Below, one piece after another: positions 1 through 7,192 of a stretch of 64,000 nucleotides of DNA. A program made the position numbers and the translations under genes. Numbering within the stretch: position 1 is the stretch's first letter; each line of letters opens with the position of its first letter. The DNA comes from Candidatus Methylomirabilota bacterium (GTDB lineage: Bacteria; Methylomirabilota; Methylomirabilia; Methylomirabilales; Methylomirabilaceae). The stretch spans positions 1-64,000 of the forward strand of contig PQAM01000006.1 of the NCBI GenBank assembly GCA_003104975.1, given 5' to 3'. The notes beneath the pieces are model-generated. The model ran no database searches, had not been told where the DNA came from, and was given only the letters and a program-made list of their open reading frames with translations.

Positions 1-99
1 AAGCTCGGCTACCGGGCGACACCCGTGACAGTCATCGACGGCGAGGTCGTCGTCGGTTTCGATCGAGGGAAACTTCAGCGACTGCTCGGGCTCAGCTAA
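1..99 (+). CDS. Glutaredoxin-like protein, C-terminal end (partial)
   Basis: Only the last 32 residues are inside the window; the gene starts upstream. The segment ATPVTVIDGEVVVGFD followed by a short helix (KLQRLLGL) matches the end of glutaredoxin/NrdH-type thioredoxin folds, where the TxP stretch holds the cis-proline that faces the active site. It ends in TAA 29 bases before the next gene and points the same way as the zinc ribbon, merT and merP genes, so it is probably the first visible gene of that operon and may supply reducing power to it. The active-site CxxC (or UxxC) lies outside the window and cannot be judged. Confidence 0.7.
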   Translation, partial: KLGYRATPVTVIDGEVVVGFDRGKLQRLLGLS

Positions 100-128
100 G
101 GCCATTGCGGTCAGGTCTTGGAGGCAGG

Positions 129-413
129 ATGGTTACAGTCCATTGCAATGGATGCGGGCAGGAGATCGAGCTTCCGGCGGGGACGCGCTCAGGCGACATC
201 ATCGCCTGTCCTAACTGAGCGGGCCTCTCGCTCCGGGTGAGCGAGCAAGACGGTAACTGGTCAGCCGTGGTGCTCAAGACCGCGAGTTGCGCCGTCGGAG
301 ATGAAGTCGTCGTCCTTCCTGATGACGTGCGGCCCGGCGATATCGTTGAGTGCCACGGGATCACGCAACGGGTGACCTATGCTTACGGCGCCTATGCGCT
401 TGAGAAGATGTGA
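129..413 (+). CDS. Small zinc-ribbon-like protein with in-frame UGA (CPNU), candidate selenoprotein
   Basis: Reading ATG 129 to TGA 411 gives 94 residues if the UGA at 216-218 is decoded. The protein begins MVTVHCNGCGQEIELP and continues to IIACPNUAGLSLRV, so metal-ligand pairs are CxxC (residues 6 and 9) and CxxU (27 and 30), the layout of a zinc ribbon in which the last cysteine is selenocysteine. Coding character is unchanged after the UGA, with a sensible C-terminal half (SCAVGDEVVVLPDDVRPGDI) that runs to within 3 bases of the merT start. A 7-bp hairpin follows the UGA. Its function is unknown; position directly upstream of merT and merP suggests a role in metal handling. The alternative, a pseudogene broken by one nonsense mutation, is less likely given the same pattern in six other genes here. 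Confidence 0.75.
227..245 (+). promoter_or_regulatory. Putative bacterial SECIS hairpin for the zinc-ribbon UGA
   Basis: A perfect 7-bp stem CTCGCTC/GAGCGAG encloses loop CGGGT. The loop begins 15 nt after the UGA at 216-218, near the usual spacing for SelB-binding elements, and contains G residues. Confidence 0.6.
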
Positions 414-416
414 GGT

Positions 417-857
417 GTGAGAGACATGCGAATACCAGATGTGAAGTCCGGCTTTTTTGGGATGGTGTCCGCGGCCATCGCTTCACTCTGCTGTCTCCTG
501 CCGCTTGCGGTGATTGTGCTGGGGCTGGGCAGCGGGGCCTTCATGATGACCACCATGCAGTACCGGGCCATCTTCATCCCGGCGGGGATCATCGGGGTCA
601 GTCTCGGCTGGGCCTTTTATCTTCGTGAGCGCAAGCGATGCAATGCGCTTAGTTGCAGGATGTCAGGTGGACGATTGAATCTGGTATTCCTCCTGCTTGC
701 AACTGTTATTGTGGCCGGAGCCGTCGCACTGGACCAACTCCCGAACTTCACCGCCGACCTGCTGATGCGCGTCACATCCGGTGGGTCGGATACCATGCCG
801 ATGTCCGGCTCCGCAGTGGAGCATTCCAACATGAACCATGGAGGTGGGACCCAATGA
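417..857 (+). CDS. merT: MerT-like mercuric ion transport membrane protein
   Basis: Small inner-membrane protein of 146 residues if the GTG at 417 is used (ATG at 426 is the alternative). It has a first transmembrane helix containing the vicinal pair SLCCLLP (C25-C26), a second helix, then a cytoplasmic loop with CNALSC (C75 and C80) and a third helix. MerT proteins carry exactly such a CC pair in helix 1 and a second cysteine pair in the cytoplasmic loop, which relay Hg(II) from periplasm to cytoplasm. The C-terminal tail after helix 3 is longer than usual and rich in Met and His (MPMSGS, HSNMNHGGG), which could bind metal. Its stop overlaps the merP start (ATGA). It keeps cysteine while its partner MerP uses UGA. 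Confidence 0.8.
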   Translation: MRDMRIPDVKSGFFGMVSAAIASLCCLLPLAVIVLGLGSGAFMMTTMQYRAIFIPAGIIGVSLGWAFYLRERKRCNALSCRMSGGRLNLVFLLLATVIVAGAVALDQLPNFTADLLMRVTSGGSDTMPMSGSAVEHSNMNHGGGTQ

Positions 858-1162
858 AGGCTACGCGTGAGTACGATCGACGCACCTTCCTTTTCTGGGG
901 AATGGGAGCATCGCTTCTTCTGCTTCTGAGGGAGGCGACGGCCTCAGAGACCGCCGTCGTACGCCTGCGGATTGACGGCATGACGTGAGGCGCCTGACCC
1001 CTCGTGGTCAAGAAGGCCCTGGAAGGGCTGAAGGGCGTCACAAGCGCAGAGGTAAGTTTTAAGGACAAGCTCGCGCGCGTCACGTATGAGCAAGGCGTCG
1101 TGACCATCGAGCAAATGATCGAAGCGGTACGCAAGGCCGGGTTCCAGGCTAGCTTACAGTAA
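854..1162 (+). CDS. merP: MerP-like periplasmic HMA protein with UxxU motif, candidate double-selenocysteine protein
   Basis: ATG 854 to TAA 1160 gives 102 residues if two UGA codons (986-988 and 995-997, residues 45 and 48) are read through. The N-terminus has an RRTFLFWG stretch before a hydrophobic core, resembling a twin-arginine signal, and AxA-like sites before the mature part. The mature part is a complete heavy-metal-associated domain: VVRLRIDGMTUGAUPLV, then KKALEGLKGV, SAEVSFKDKLARVTYE and MIEAVRKAGFQA. In MerP and other HMA domains the motif is GMTCxxC, so both metal-binding cysteines are replaced by UGA, giving UxxU. Replacement of exactly these two residues and intact coding before, between and after them argue strongly for selenocysteine. 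Selenolates bind soft metals such as Hg(II) or Cu(I) more tightly than thiolates. Translationally coupled to merT. Confidence 0.85.
1015..1029 (+). promoter_or_regulatory. Putative SECIS hairpin for merP
   Basis: Stem GGCCCT/AGGGCT (five Watson-Crick pairs plus a terminal G-U) with loop GGA. The loop begins 23 nt after the second UGA and 32 nt after the first, so one element could serve both codons. Confidence 0.45.
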
Positions 1163-1190
1163 ACCCCTTGCAGAAGCCGCCAATGCCGGC

Positions 1191-1350
1191 CTAGTACTTG
1201 ATTGCAATAATACCCGTAACGTCATTCCCGCAGTCCTTAAGCGGGAATCCATTGTTTTTACTGGATACCCGCTCCCCGCTTTAAGCCTGCGGGGACAAGC
1301 TTCGCGGGTATGACGGTTTATGTGCGCTAACTTTCGCAAGTAAGCACTAG
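1191..1350 (+). repeat. MITE-like repeat, left copy (160 bp)
   Basis: The element starts CTAGTACTTGATTGCAATAA and ends with CTTTCGCAAGTAAGCACTAG. Its reverse complement matches the element at 15061-15193 almost base for base, apart from about 27 extra bases inside one internal hairpin. It contains two GTCATTCCCGC/GCGGGAAT-type hairpins. There is no coding content. It lies between the end of merP and the end of the barrel gene on the other strand. Confidence 0.85.
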
Positions 1351-1410
1351 ACTCGTGCCGGTTCAATGGGATTAAGATAAGTCTGTGCAGGATGCGCCAA
1401 GAAGGTCTGC

Positions 1411-2316
1411 TCAGAACACACCCCGAAATCCCCAGATTACGATCACGTCGGGCTTCAGGCCCAAGGGCCGCTCGAGGCCTCGGCTGATGGGGAGTTCTAC
1501 GGCTGCTTCAATGAGCCACTGTGGACCGAGAAAATACTGGAAGCCCGGGGCCAGGAAGAACTCGGTCCCGCCGGACTCGGACACGGAGGTGCCCCCAACT
1601 CTGTCCTCGGTTGCCGTCGTCCCCACCAGCTCCAGGCCCACATTAAACTGGGAGAGGTCCGGGATCGGCCAGTCGGGAAAGAGCTGATATTGAACAGTGA
1701 GGTCATAGGATACCATATCCCCCGCCTTGAACCCTCGTGCCGCGCTGTTGACCTTGCCCAACGCCCCGAGGTACAGTCCCCACCGCCGGCTGATCGAACC
1801 CAGATTGAGCCCCACCAGGCCATCGACCGAGCCTGACCCTGGCTGCAGGGCAGGCGGAAGCCTTCCTTGCGCATCGCGACGCCCGCTGTCACCCGTTGGA
1901 AGCTTCAGGCCGCCCAGCAGCGTGGCCTCAATGGTTCCATGGGGCCTGTCCTGCCGGAAGAAGCGGTAGAGGCCGAAGAGGCGAAGATCCCCGACCCCCT
2001 CGGCGCCACGCTGGCGGCCGTCCTCCAGCGTGAGATTTTTTGAGACATAGGGGAGACTCAACGCTACGTTGAGATCGCGGCGAGGGGAATAGAGCGCCAA
2101 GACTGGGGCCTCCCAGATGGTGAGGCGATTGCCTCCGTCACTCAGACGGGTGTACACCCCGAGACCCCGCACGGCTGTTCCAAGGGAAAAGAGCGTGGTA
2201 GGCCCGACGCCGACAATCGGATCAGCGAAGCTCGGGTCCGGCCCTGACACCCAGCAAACAGCAACCCATCCGAGAACGCGGATCCACCGACCTCTCCTTC
2301 CGTTTTTCGTTGCCAT
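1411..2316 (-). CDS. Outer-membrane beta-barrel protein, MetA/phenol-degradation transporter-like
   Basis: 301 residues with an N-terminal signal peptide (hydrophobic stretch to about residue 31, ending in SFADP). The rest alternates short polar turns and amphipathic strands (for example LSLPYVSKNLTLEDG, LYLGALGKVNSAARG, IEAAVELPISRG) and ends in an aromatic F, all typical of an outer-membrane barrel. It resembles the family annotated as transporter or putative MetA-pathway of phenol degradation. The start codon overlaps the stop of the HMA selenoprotein gene (TAATGG), so it is translationally coupled to it and to the upstream P1B ATPase. A plausible inference is the outer-membrane step of a metal export route. 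The substrate cannot be read from the sequence. Confidence 0.65.
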   Translation of the reverse strand: MATKNGRRGRWIRVLGWVAVCWVSGPDPSFADPIVGVGPTTLFSLGTAVRGLGVYTRLSDGGNRLTIWEAPVLALYSPRRDLNVALSLPYVSKNLTLEDGRQRGAEGVGDLRLFGLYRFFRQDRPHGTIEATLLGGLKLPTGDSGRRDAQGRLPPALQPGSGSVDGLVGLNLGSISRRWGLYLGALGKVNSAARGFKAGDMVSYDLTVQYQLFPDWPIPDLSQFNVGLELVGTTATEDRVGGTSVSESGGTEFFLAPGFQYFLGPQWLIEAAVELPISRGLERPLGLKPDVIVIWGFRGVF

Positions 2317-2825
2317 TACTGGACCTCAAATCGCTCAACCTGCGCCCACTCCTTCTCTTTCGGGATCATCCCTACGATGCTCACGCGCCTGCCATCCAAC
2401 TTCGCGGCCTTCCGCAGTGTCTCAAACTGCTCATCGGCCACAAGCGGGATGACTTGCTCCGTTCCCCGCACTTCGAATGCCGGACTGCCGTCTCGGGTAG
2501 TAAGCCGACCTACCGCCTCGAACCGGATCCAGGTCGGCGTAAACCCTGCATCCACGACGAGCTTCCTGAGCTTCTCCACCTCGAGTCGCTGGCCTTCCTT
2601 GAGCTTAATCTCTACCTGCGCCAACTCCAAGCTGACCTTTACCTTGTCCACGCCATCCAGGCGTGTTAGGGCCTTTCGGACCCCGTATGCTCAGGTGGCT
2701 CAGACCATCCCATCGACACCCATCTGGACCTGCTTGATCTCAGCCACGGTCAACGCGGGAAACGCTAACGCCAGGACCACAGCCAATCCGATCACAGCGG
2801 AGACCTGCGTTATTCGCTTTCCCAT
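2316..2825 (-). CDS. Exported HMA-domain protein with UxxU motif, candidate double-selenocysteine protein
   Basis: From ATG at 2825 (RBS GGAGGAGCGGT) to TAA at 2316 the frame encodes 169 residues if UGAs at 2700-2702 and 2691-2693 are decoded (residues 42 and 45). A normal signal peptide (MGKRITQVSAVIGLAVVLAL to about residue 30) precedes an HMA segment VQMGVDGMVUATUAYGVRKAL, then TRLDGVDKVKVSLE. This is the GMxCxxC motif of metallochaperones with both cysteines as UGA. After the HMA domain comes a second domain of about 80 residues (IRFEAVGRLTTRDG, EVRGTEQVIPLV, LDGRRVSIVGMIP) that looks OB-fold-like. It lies between the P1B ATPase and the barrel gene in one operon, so it may be a periplasmic acceptor of metal exported by the ATPase. 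The family of the C-terminal domain was not recognised. Confidence 0.82.
2649..2665 (-). promoter_or_regulatory. Putative SECIS hairpin for the HMA-Sec gene
   Basis: Stem CACGCC/GGCGTG (6 bp) with loop TGGAT, loop starting 31 nt after the second UGA, which is at the long end of the accepted spacing. A weaker alternative closer to the UGA (GGG-T-CC, loop GAAA, around 2672-2684) is also possible, so the true element is uncertain. Confidence 0.35.
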
Positions 2826-2864
2826 ACCGCTCCTCCTTTCTTAAGCCTCTACGCTGGAAGACAT

Positions 2865-5294
2865 CTACGAGTGATGCCCGACCCCCTTGATGGCCTCGAA
2901 GAAGTAGGCGCCTCGGCCCCACAGGGAATTGATGAAGATCGACGTCACGCTGGCCGCCATGGCCACCATGCCCCAGATGGGGTAGATCAATCCTGTCGCG
3001 GCGGCCGGAATCCCGACACCGTTGAACAGGAATGCGAGGAAGACGTTTTGCACCATCTTTCGGTAGCTGTACCGGCTGACCTCGTAGGCGTCGAGCACGG
3101 CGCCCAGCCGCTGGTTGAGGATGATCACATCGGCGGATTCGATGGCGATGTCGGCGCCGCTGCCGAAGGCGATGCCGACCTCGGCCTGCATGAGCGCCGG
3201 CGCGTCGTTGATCCCATCGCCAACCATGGCCGTACGGGCGCCCTGCTGAAGCGTGCGGATCATCGTCGCTTTCTCGGCCGGCAGCACGCGCGCATGCACG
3301 TCCGCGATGCCGGCGGCGCGGGCGAAATAACGCGCCGCCTCCTCGTTGTCGCCGGTGATCAAGCTTGTTCCGATGCCGAGCGCATGCAGGCGGCGCACCG
3401 TCTCCACTGCGTCGGGCCGCAGACCGTCGCCGAGCGCCAGCAGGCCCAGCAGTTCGTCTCCCCGCGCCACGCCGATCACGGTCAGCCCTTCCGCTTCGAT
3501 CGCCTTGATACGTCCGTCCTGCGGCTGCAGATTGACGGCGTGGCTCGCGAGAAAATCCGGGCTGCCGACCAGCACCCGCGAATGGTTAAGACGCGCCCGG
3601 ACGCCCTGACCCGCCACAGCCTCGAATTCCTGTACCTCCGGAAGCGCGATGCCGCGTTTGGTCGCCGCATCTACCACGGCGCGAGCCAGCGGGTGTTCAG
3701 ACCCGACCTCTGCAGCCCCAGCCAGCACGAGCAGTTCCTCTTCCGAGCACGCCAGCGGAACGATCGCCCGTAACGCGGGGCGACCCTCGGTCAGCGTCCC
3801 GGTCTTGTCGAAGACCACGCACTGCACCCGTCGCAGGGCTTGAAACGCCTCACCCGTGCGCATCAGCACGCCGCGTTCGGCCGCCTGACCTGCGCCCCGC
3901 ACGATCGACAGCGGCGCCGAGATCCCCACCGCGCAGGGATAGCCCATGACCAGCACACTCAGGCCGGCAAACATCGCTCGGCGCAGATCGGGGGCGGATC
4001 CGACGACCAGCGGGCCGAGCGCCCACACGAGGGTCGCGCCGGCCGCGGTGAGCAGCACCATCGGGGTGTAGACGCGCAGCACACGGTCCACCAGGTGCAG
4101 CAGGCCTGGCTTCAGCGCCCGCGCGCCTTCGACACTGCGGATCACCTGCCGGAGGAAACTCTCCTCACCCACCGCCGCGACCCGCACCAGCAGCGTGCCG
4201 CGACCGTTGAGGGAACCGCTCACCGTCCGGTCGCCCGGGCGCTTCTCCACGGGGAGCGGCTCGCCGGTGACGAGGGATTCGTCCACATCCGATTCACCCG
4301 ACTCGACCTGACCGTCCACCGGGACCCGCCCGCCCGGTCGAATGCGGACCACGTCCCCGATGCGCACCGCTTCGAGCGGCACTTCTTGCTCCGTACCATC
4401 CTTGACGATAGAGGCCACGTCAGGCTCCAGGTCCAGCAGCTTCTTGACCGCCTGCGAACTGCGGGTTTTCACGATCAGCGACAGCCATTCTGAGAAGATG
4501 TGATAGGCAAGGACCATCACGGCCACCGAGAAAAACGCGGTCGTCGGATAATCCGGCAGGTCGAAAGTCAAGCCGACCACGCCGCCGATCAGTCCTGCGA
4601 AGGCCCCGGCCTCAACGAGCACGTGCTGGTTCAGGATGCCGCGCCGCAGCGCCATGAAGCCCATGCGCGCAATGTGCCCACCCACGCCGAAGATGACGGT
4701 CAGGGCGAGCGCGCCGGCGAGCCACGGCGTGGCGCCGCCGAACGCGCCGCGCAACTGGAGAGCGTAGGTGCCTGCCCCGAATGCAGCGAGCAGGGCCGAG
4801 CCCGACAGCGCCCACCGCACGCCATAGCTGCGCAGGACCACGAAGGAGAACCCCACCATGCTCGCGATCGAAAACACACAGAGCACGAACCACGCGCTAT
4901 CGATCGGGTACCCGGCCAACCCCATCGCGGCGATGCTCATGGCCAACGCGGCGAGGAAACGCTCGCGCTCGCGCACCAGCGCGCGCTCTTCTTCCTCACA
5001 CGCACGCAGCTTGCGCGGATCGGAGATGGTGTAGCCGATATCCTTGAGCGTCTGCAACAGCTCCTCGGCTCTGGCAAGCGCGGGGTCGTACTCGATAAGC
5101 GCTTGTTCATGGGTCAGGCTCACCGCGACCTTGTCCACCCCGGTCTGCTTGCCCAGTGCCCGCTCGATGGTGCCGGTACACAACGAACAGTGCAGCCCGC
5201 CAATATGGGCGCGGATTCGCCGGTGGCCTGGTCGTTTCGAAGGCTCGTCGCTCCAGAAGCGCTGTGTAGATTCAACGGTCATTTCCATGCTCAT
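2865..5294 (-). CDS. P1B-type heavy-metal-translocating ATPase (Cu-like) with YPC motif
   Basis: 809 residues from ATG 5294, chosen because GGGAGG precedes it and it lies just after the merR stop. The N-terminal HMA domain has GLHCSLCTG (C36, C39), here with normal cysteines. P-type signatures are all present: [12 protein letters not shown] (actuator), [11 protein letters not shown] (phosphorylated Asp), SEHPLARAV (HP motif of the nucleotide domain) and [13 protein letters not shown]. The transmembrane metal motif reads MGYPCAVGI, so the usual CPC of Cu ATPases is YPC. The last helices contain LFNGVGIP and [12 protein letters not shown], which resemble the Cu/Ag group, and the protein ends GVGHHS. 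Expected to export a soft metal ion from the cytoplasm. It shares an operon with merR upstream and the UxxU protein and barrel downstream. The exact metal is not certain. Confidence 0.88.
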   Translation of the reverse strand: MSMEMTVESTQRFWSDEPSKRPGHRRIRAHIGGLHCSLCTGTIERALGKQTGVDKVAVSLTHEQALIEYDPALARAEELLQTLKDIGYTISDPRKLRACEEEERALVRERERFLAALAMSIAAMGLAGYPIDSAWFVLCVFSIASMVGFSFVVLRSYGVRWALSGSALLAAFGAGTYALQLRGAFGGATPWLAGALALTVIFGVGGHIARMGFMALRRGILNQHVLVEAGAFAGLIGGVVGLTFDLPDYPTTAFFSVAVMVLAYHIFSEWLSLIVKTRSSQAVKKLLDLEPDVASIVKDGTEQEVPLEAVRIGDVVRIRPGGRVPVDGQVESGESDVDESLVTGEPLPVEKRPGDRTVSGSLNGRGTLLVRVAAVGEESFLRQVIRSVEGARALKPGLLHLVDRVLRVYTPMVLLTAAGATLVWALGPLVVGSAPDLRRAMFAGLSVLVMGYPCAVGISAPLSIVRGAGQAAERGVLMRTGEAFQALRRVQCVVFDKTGTLTEGRPALRAIVPLACSEEELLVLAGAAEVGSEHPLARAVVDAATKRGIALPEVQEFEAVAGQGVRARLNHSRVLVGSPDFLASHAVNLQPQDGRIKAIEAEGLTVIGVARGDELLGLLALGDGLRPDAVETVRRLHALGIGTSLITGDNEEAARYFARAAGIADVHARVLPAEKATMIRTLQQGARTAMVGDGINDAPALMQAEVGIAFGSGADIAIESADVIILNQRLGAVLDAYEVSRYSYRKMVQNVFLAFLFNGVGIPAAATGLIYPIWGMVAMAASVTSIFINSLWGRGAYFFEAIKGVGHHS

Positions 5295-5305
5295 GTGTGC
5301 CTCCC

Positions 5306-5719
5306 TTACTGCTTTCTCCCATCCGATGCGAGGGTCTCCAGGATCGGACACTCGCTGGTGGGGCCGCGACCTCGACAGGCGGCAGCCAGCTTCATCAGCG
5401 CCGTCTTCATCTGTTCCAGGTCGCGAACCTTTGCGTCGATATCGGCGATTTTGGCTTGCGCTCGCCTTTTAATGTCTGCGCTCGTCGTCTCGGGATCGAT
5501 ACGCAGAGACAGGAGTTCCACGATTTCTTTCAACGAGAACCCCAACTCCTGCGCGCGCCTGATGAACCGGATCCGCTCGACGGCCTCGAGGGGATACTGA
5601 CGGTACCCGGATTCGCGTCGAGGCGGCTCGGGTATGAGCCTTCGCCGCTCGTAGTAGCGAATCGTTTCGATATGCACATGGGCTTGCTTCGCCAACTGCC
5701 CTATGGTCAATGTCTGCAT
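5306..5719 (-). CDS. MerR-family metal-responsive transcriptional regulator
   Basis: 137 residues with the MerR winged-helix start ([35 protein letters not shown]) and a long dimerisation helix. The effector end has AACRGRGP and SECPILETL, corresponding to the two C-terminal Hg ligands of MerR (Cys117 and Cys126). The position of the third ligand, Cys82, is Ser in PETTSADI, so the classical three-cysteine Hg site is incomplete. It could therefore sense another ion or bind metal differently. It is the first gene of the operon with the P1B ATPase, 11 bases upstream of that gene, and a MerR-type operator precedes it. Confidence 0.85.
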   Translation of the reverse strand: MQTLTIGQLAKQAHVHIETIRYYERRRLIPEPPRRESGYRQYPLEAVERIRFIRRAQELGFSLKEIVELLSLRIDPETTSADIKRRAQAKIADIDAKVRDLEQMKTALMKLAAACRGRGPTSECPILETLASDGRKQ

Positions 5720-5741
5720 GTCCTCACCTCAACTCAATTAT

Positions 5742-5773
5742 AAGATAGACCCTGCACCTAGGTACGGAGTCAA
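5742..5773 (-). promoter_or_regulatory. MerR-type promoter/operator upstream of merR
   Basis: On the minus strand TTGACT (5773-5768) and TATCTT (5747-5742) are separated by 20 bases, the overlong spacer typical of MerR-controlled promoters. The spacer holds a dyad centred on CCTAGG: GACTCCGTACCTA against TAGGTGCAGGGTC, matching at 10 of 13 positions. The left arm TTGACTCCGTAC is very close to the classical mer operator as I remember it. It lies 23 bases upstream of the merR start, so the regulator should control its own operon. Confidence 0.75.
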
Positions 5774-5858
5774 GGGGTATGGAGAACTTTTTATGGATCT
5801 CCGGTTTGCACTGAACTCAGAAAGACTATTAACCAGGCGGGAGCGTAACCCTAGGACC

Positions 5859-6968
5859 TCACGGTTGGAAGTGCGAAGGGATGGGTGATGAAGCCCGCCA
5901 GAGTTGGGTCTGGGGATAAAACCCCTTCCACGCAAACCAGAAGGCCCTGGTGGTTGGGAGCTGGCGTAGCCGGCTGCCGCTGAGCTGACCTTTGATGGCC
6001 GTGCCGGTGAGCGCCTGCCACGTTGAACCGGTTTGCCGGTCCTCCATCACCAGGTCGCCGTTCACCTCACGCAAGCTCGTAAACTCCAGGACCCGCTCCC
6101 CCATTCGCCTCGCGAAGGCCACCGCCGTCGCCTCTTTCGCCGAGAAGGCCACCAGGATCGGTTCGCCGCTCACCATATCCTGCACGAGGGGCTGGCGGTT
6201 CAGATCGCGATAGGGATAGGCGACTCGCGTGTCGCCCAGACTCAATCCCAGGACGAACTCCTTGCCGGGGAGGACGGCGTCCGGATTCCTGGTTCTGAAG
6301 ATCCCCAGCTTCGCCTGGTCTTCGAAGTAACGCTGGTAGGTGTTACGGGTTCCCTCGACCCCGAAGGCGCTCTGCTTCGAGAGGACGAGGGTATCAGGAT
6401 GGAGCCGTCTCCACTGCTTCCAGGTGGTGTGGGAAGCCGGATAGGGTGTCAAGGTCTGCCCTCTCAGCGGCCCGACAATGGCGCTTCCTGTGACGTGGCT
6501 CCAGAGGCTGTCGGTTTCGCGATCATACATGACCAAGGCGTCCTTCCAAAGCCGTCCACTGACCCCGAAGGTGATCGGCTTGCCCTGGTGCGTCGGCCGG
6601 ACATACACGATGCCCGTAAAGCAGAGGGGTCACCAGGTCACGGCAATGGGGAGGGTCCCGAGCTGGTCGTTCACAATCTCATGGTGGTTGAGTTGCCAGA
6701 GTGAGTAGGCCTTGGCGACCTTCCCATCGGTGAGGCCGAGGACCGGCTCCTCCGGCTGCATGACCCGGTCGCCCTCGGTAGCGGAGACGAACGTGGGATG
6801 ATCAATGGCGGGGATCGCGTCTTTCGGTAACACGGTCATGATGGGTGCGCCGTTCACAACCTCACTGAAAGGCCCCGCCGTCCCCGCCAAGGCCGGACCC
6901 GAACCCCCCATCGAAGCCGCGAAGGCCACTAAGCCCACGAAAAGCCACTTCCACGTTCTCCGTACCAT
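5859..6968 (-). CDS. DUF3179 protein with in-frame UGA in the TxCPLC motif, candidate selenoprotein
   Basis: 369 residues from ATG 6968 (preceded by GGAGGATGAA) to TGA 5859 if the UGA at 6630-6632 (residue 113) is decoded. It has an N-terminal signal peptide with a hydrophobic core, ending about GPALAG. The central signature reads LPIAVTWUPLCFTGIVY; the DUF3179 family has VTYCPLC at this place, so the first cysteine is UGA. The rest carries family features: FGVSGRLWKDALVMYDRET, SLWSHVTGSAIVGPLRG, and the DAVLPGKEFVLGL and DRQTGSTWQALTG repeats. The function of DUF3179 is unknown; a CPLC or UPLC pair suggests a redox or metal-binding site in the periplasm. It is the last gene of the long minus-strand series that starts at arsM. 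A 7-bp hairpin follows the UGA. Confidence 0.82.
6598..6616 (-). promoter_or_regulatory. Putative SECIS hairpin for DUF3179
   Basis: Stem CGGGCAT/ATGTCCG (seven pairs, one G-U) with loop CGTGT containing GU. The loop begins 20 nt after the UGA at 6630-6632. Confidence 0.5.
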
Positions 6969-7018
6969 TTCATCCTCCAACCTGTGGGCCGTTTCGACCA
7001 TCTCTTCCTGGTGTCCTG

Positions 7019-7190
7019 TTTCTGAAATTCGTTGCATATTTCTGGCCGTCATTCCGCCCCCGATCAGGTCGGGGGCCGCATAGCGGGCGCGAGCCGGAAT
7101 CCAGGAAAATACGCGAGTTCTGGATTCCCGCTTTGGCGGGAATGACGATACAGAGAGCCCCGACCTCTTCATCGAACTTCTGACCCAGGA
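7019..7190. repeat. Dispersed repeat, copy A (about 170 bp)
   Basis: The sequence runs from TTTCTGAAATTCG through two GTCATTCC/GGAATGAC-bounded hairpins to AACTTCTGACCCAGGACA. The reverse complement aligns along its length with 50719-50876, including the outer ends TCAGAAGT and CGAATTTCAGA. It fills the gap between the DUF3179 and MerA-like genes. Confidence 0.7.
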
Positions 7191-7192
7191 CA

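Noticed and set aside
1191-1350. Insertion sequence with transposase
   Set aside because: Only 160 bp, without an open frame for a transposase; kept as a MITE-like repeat.
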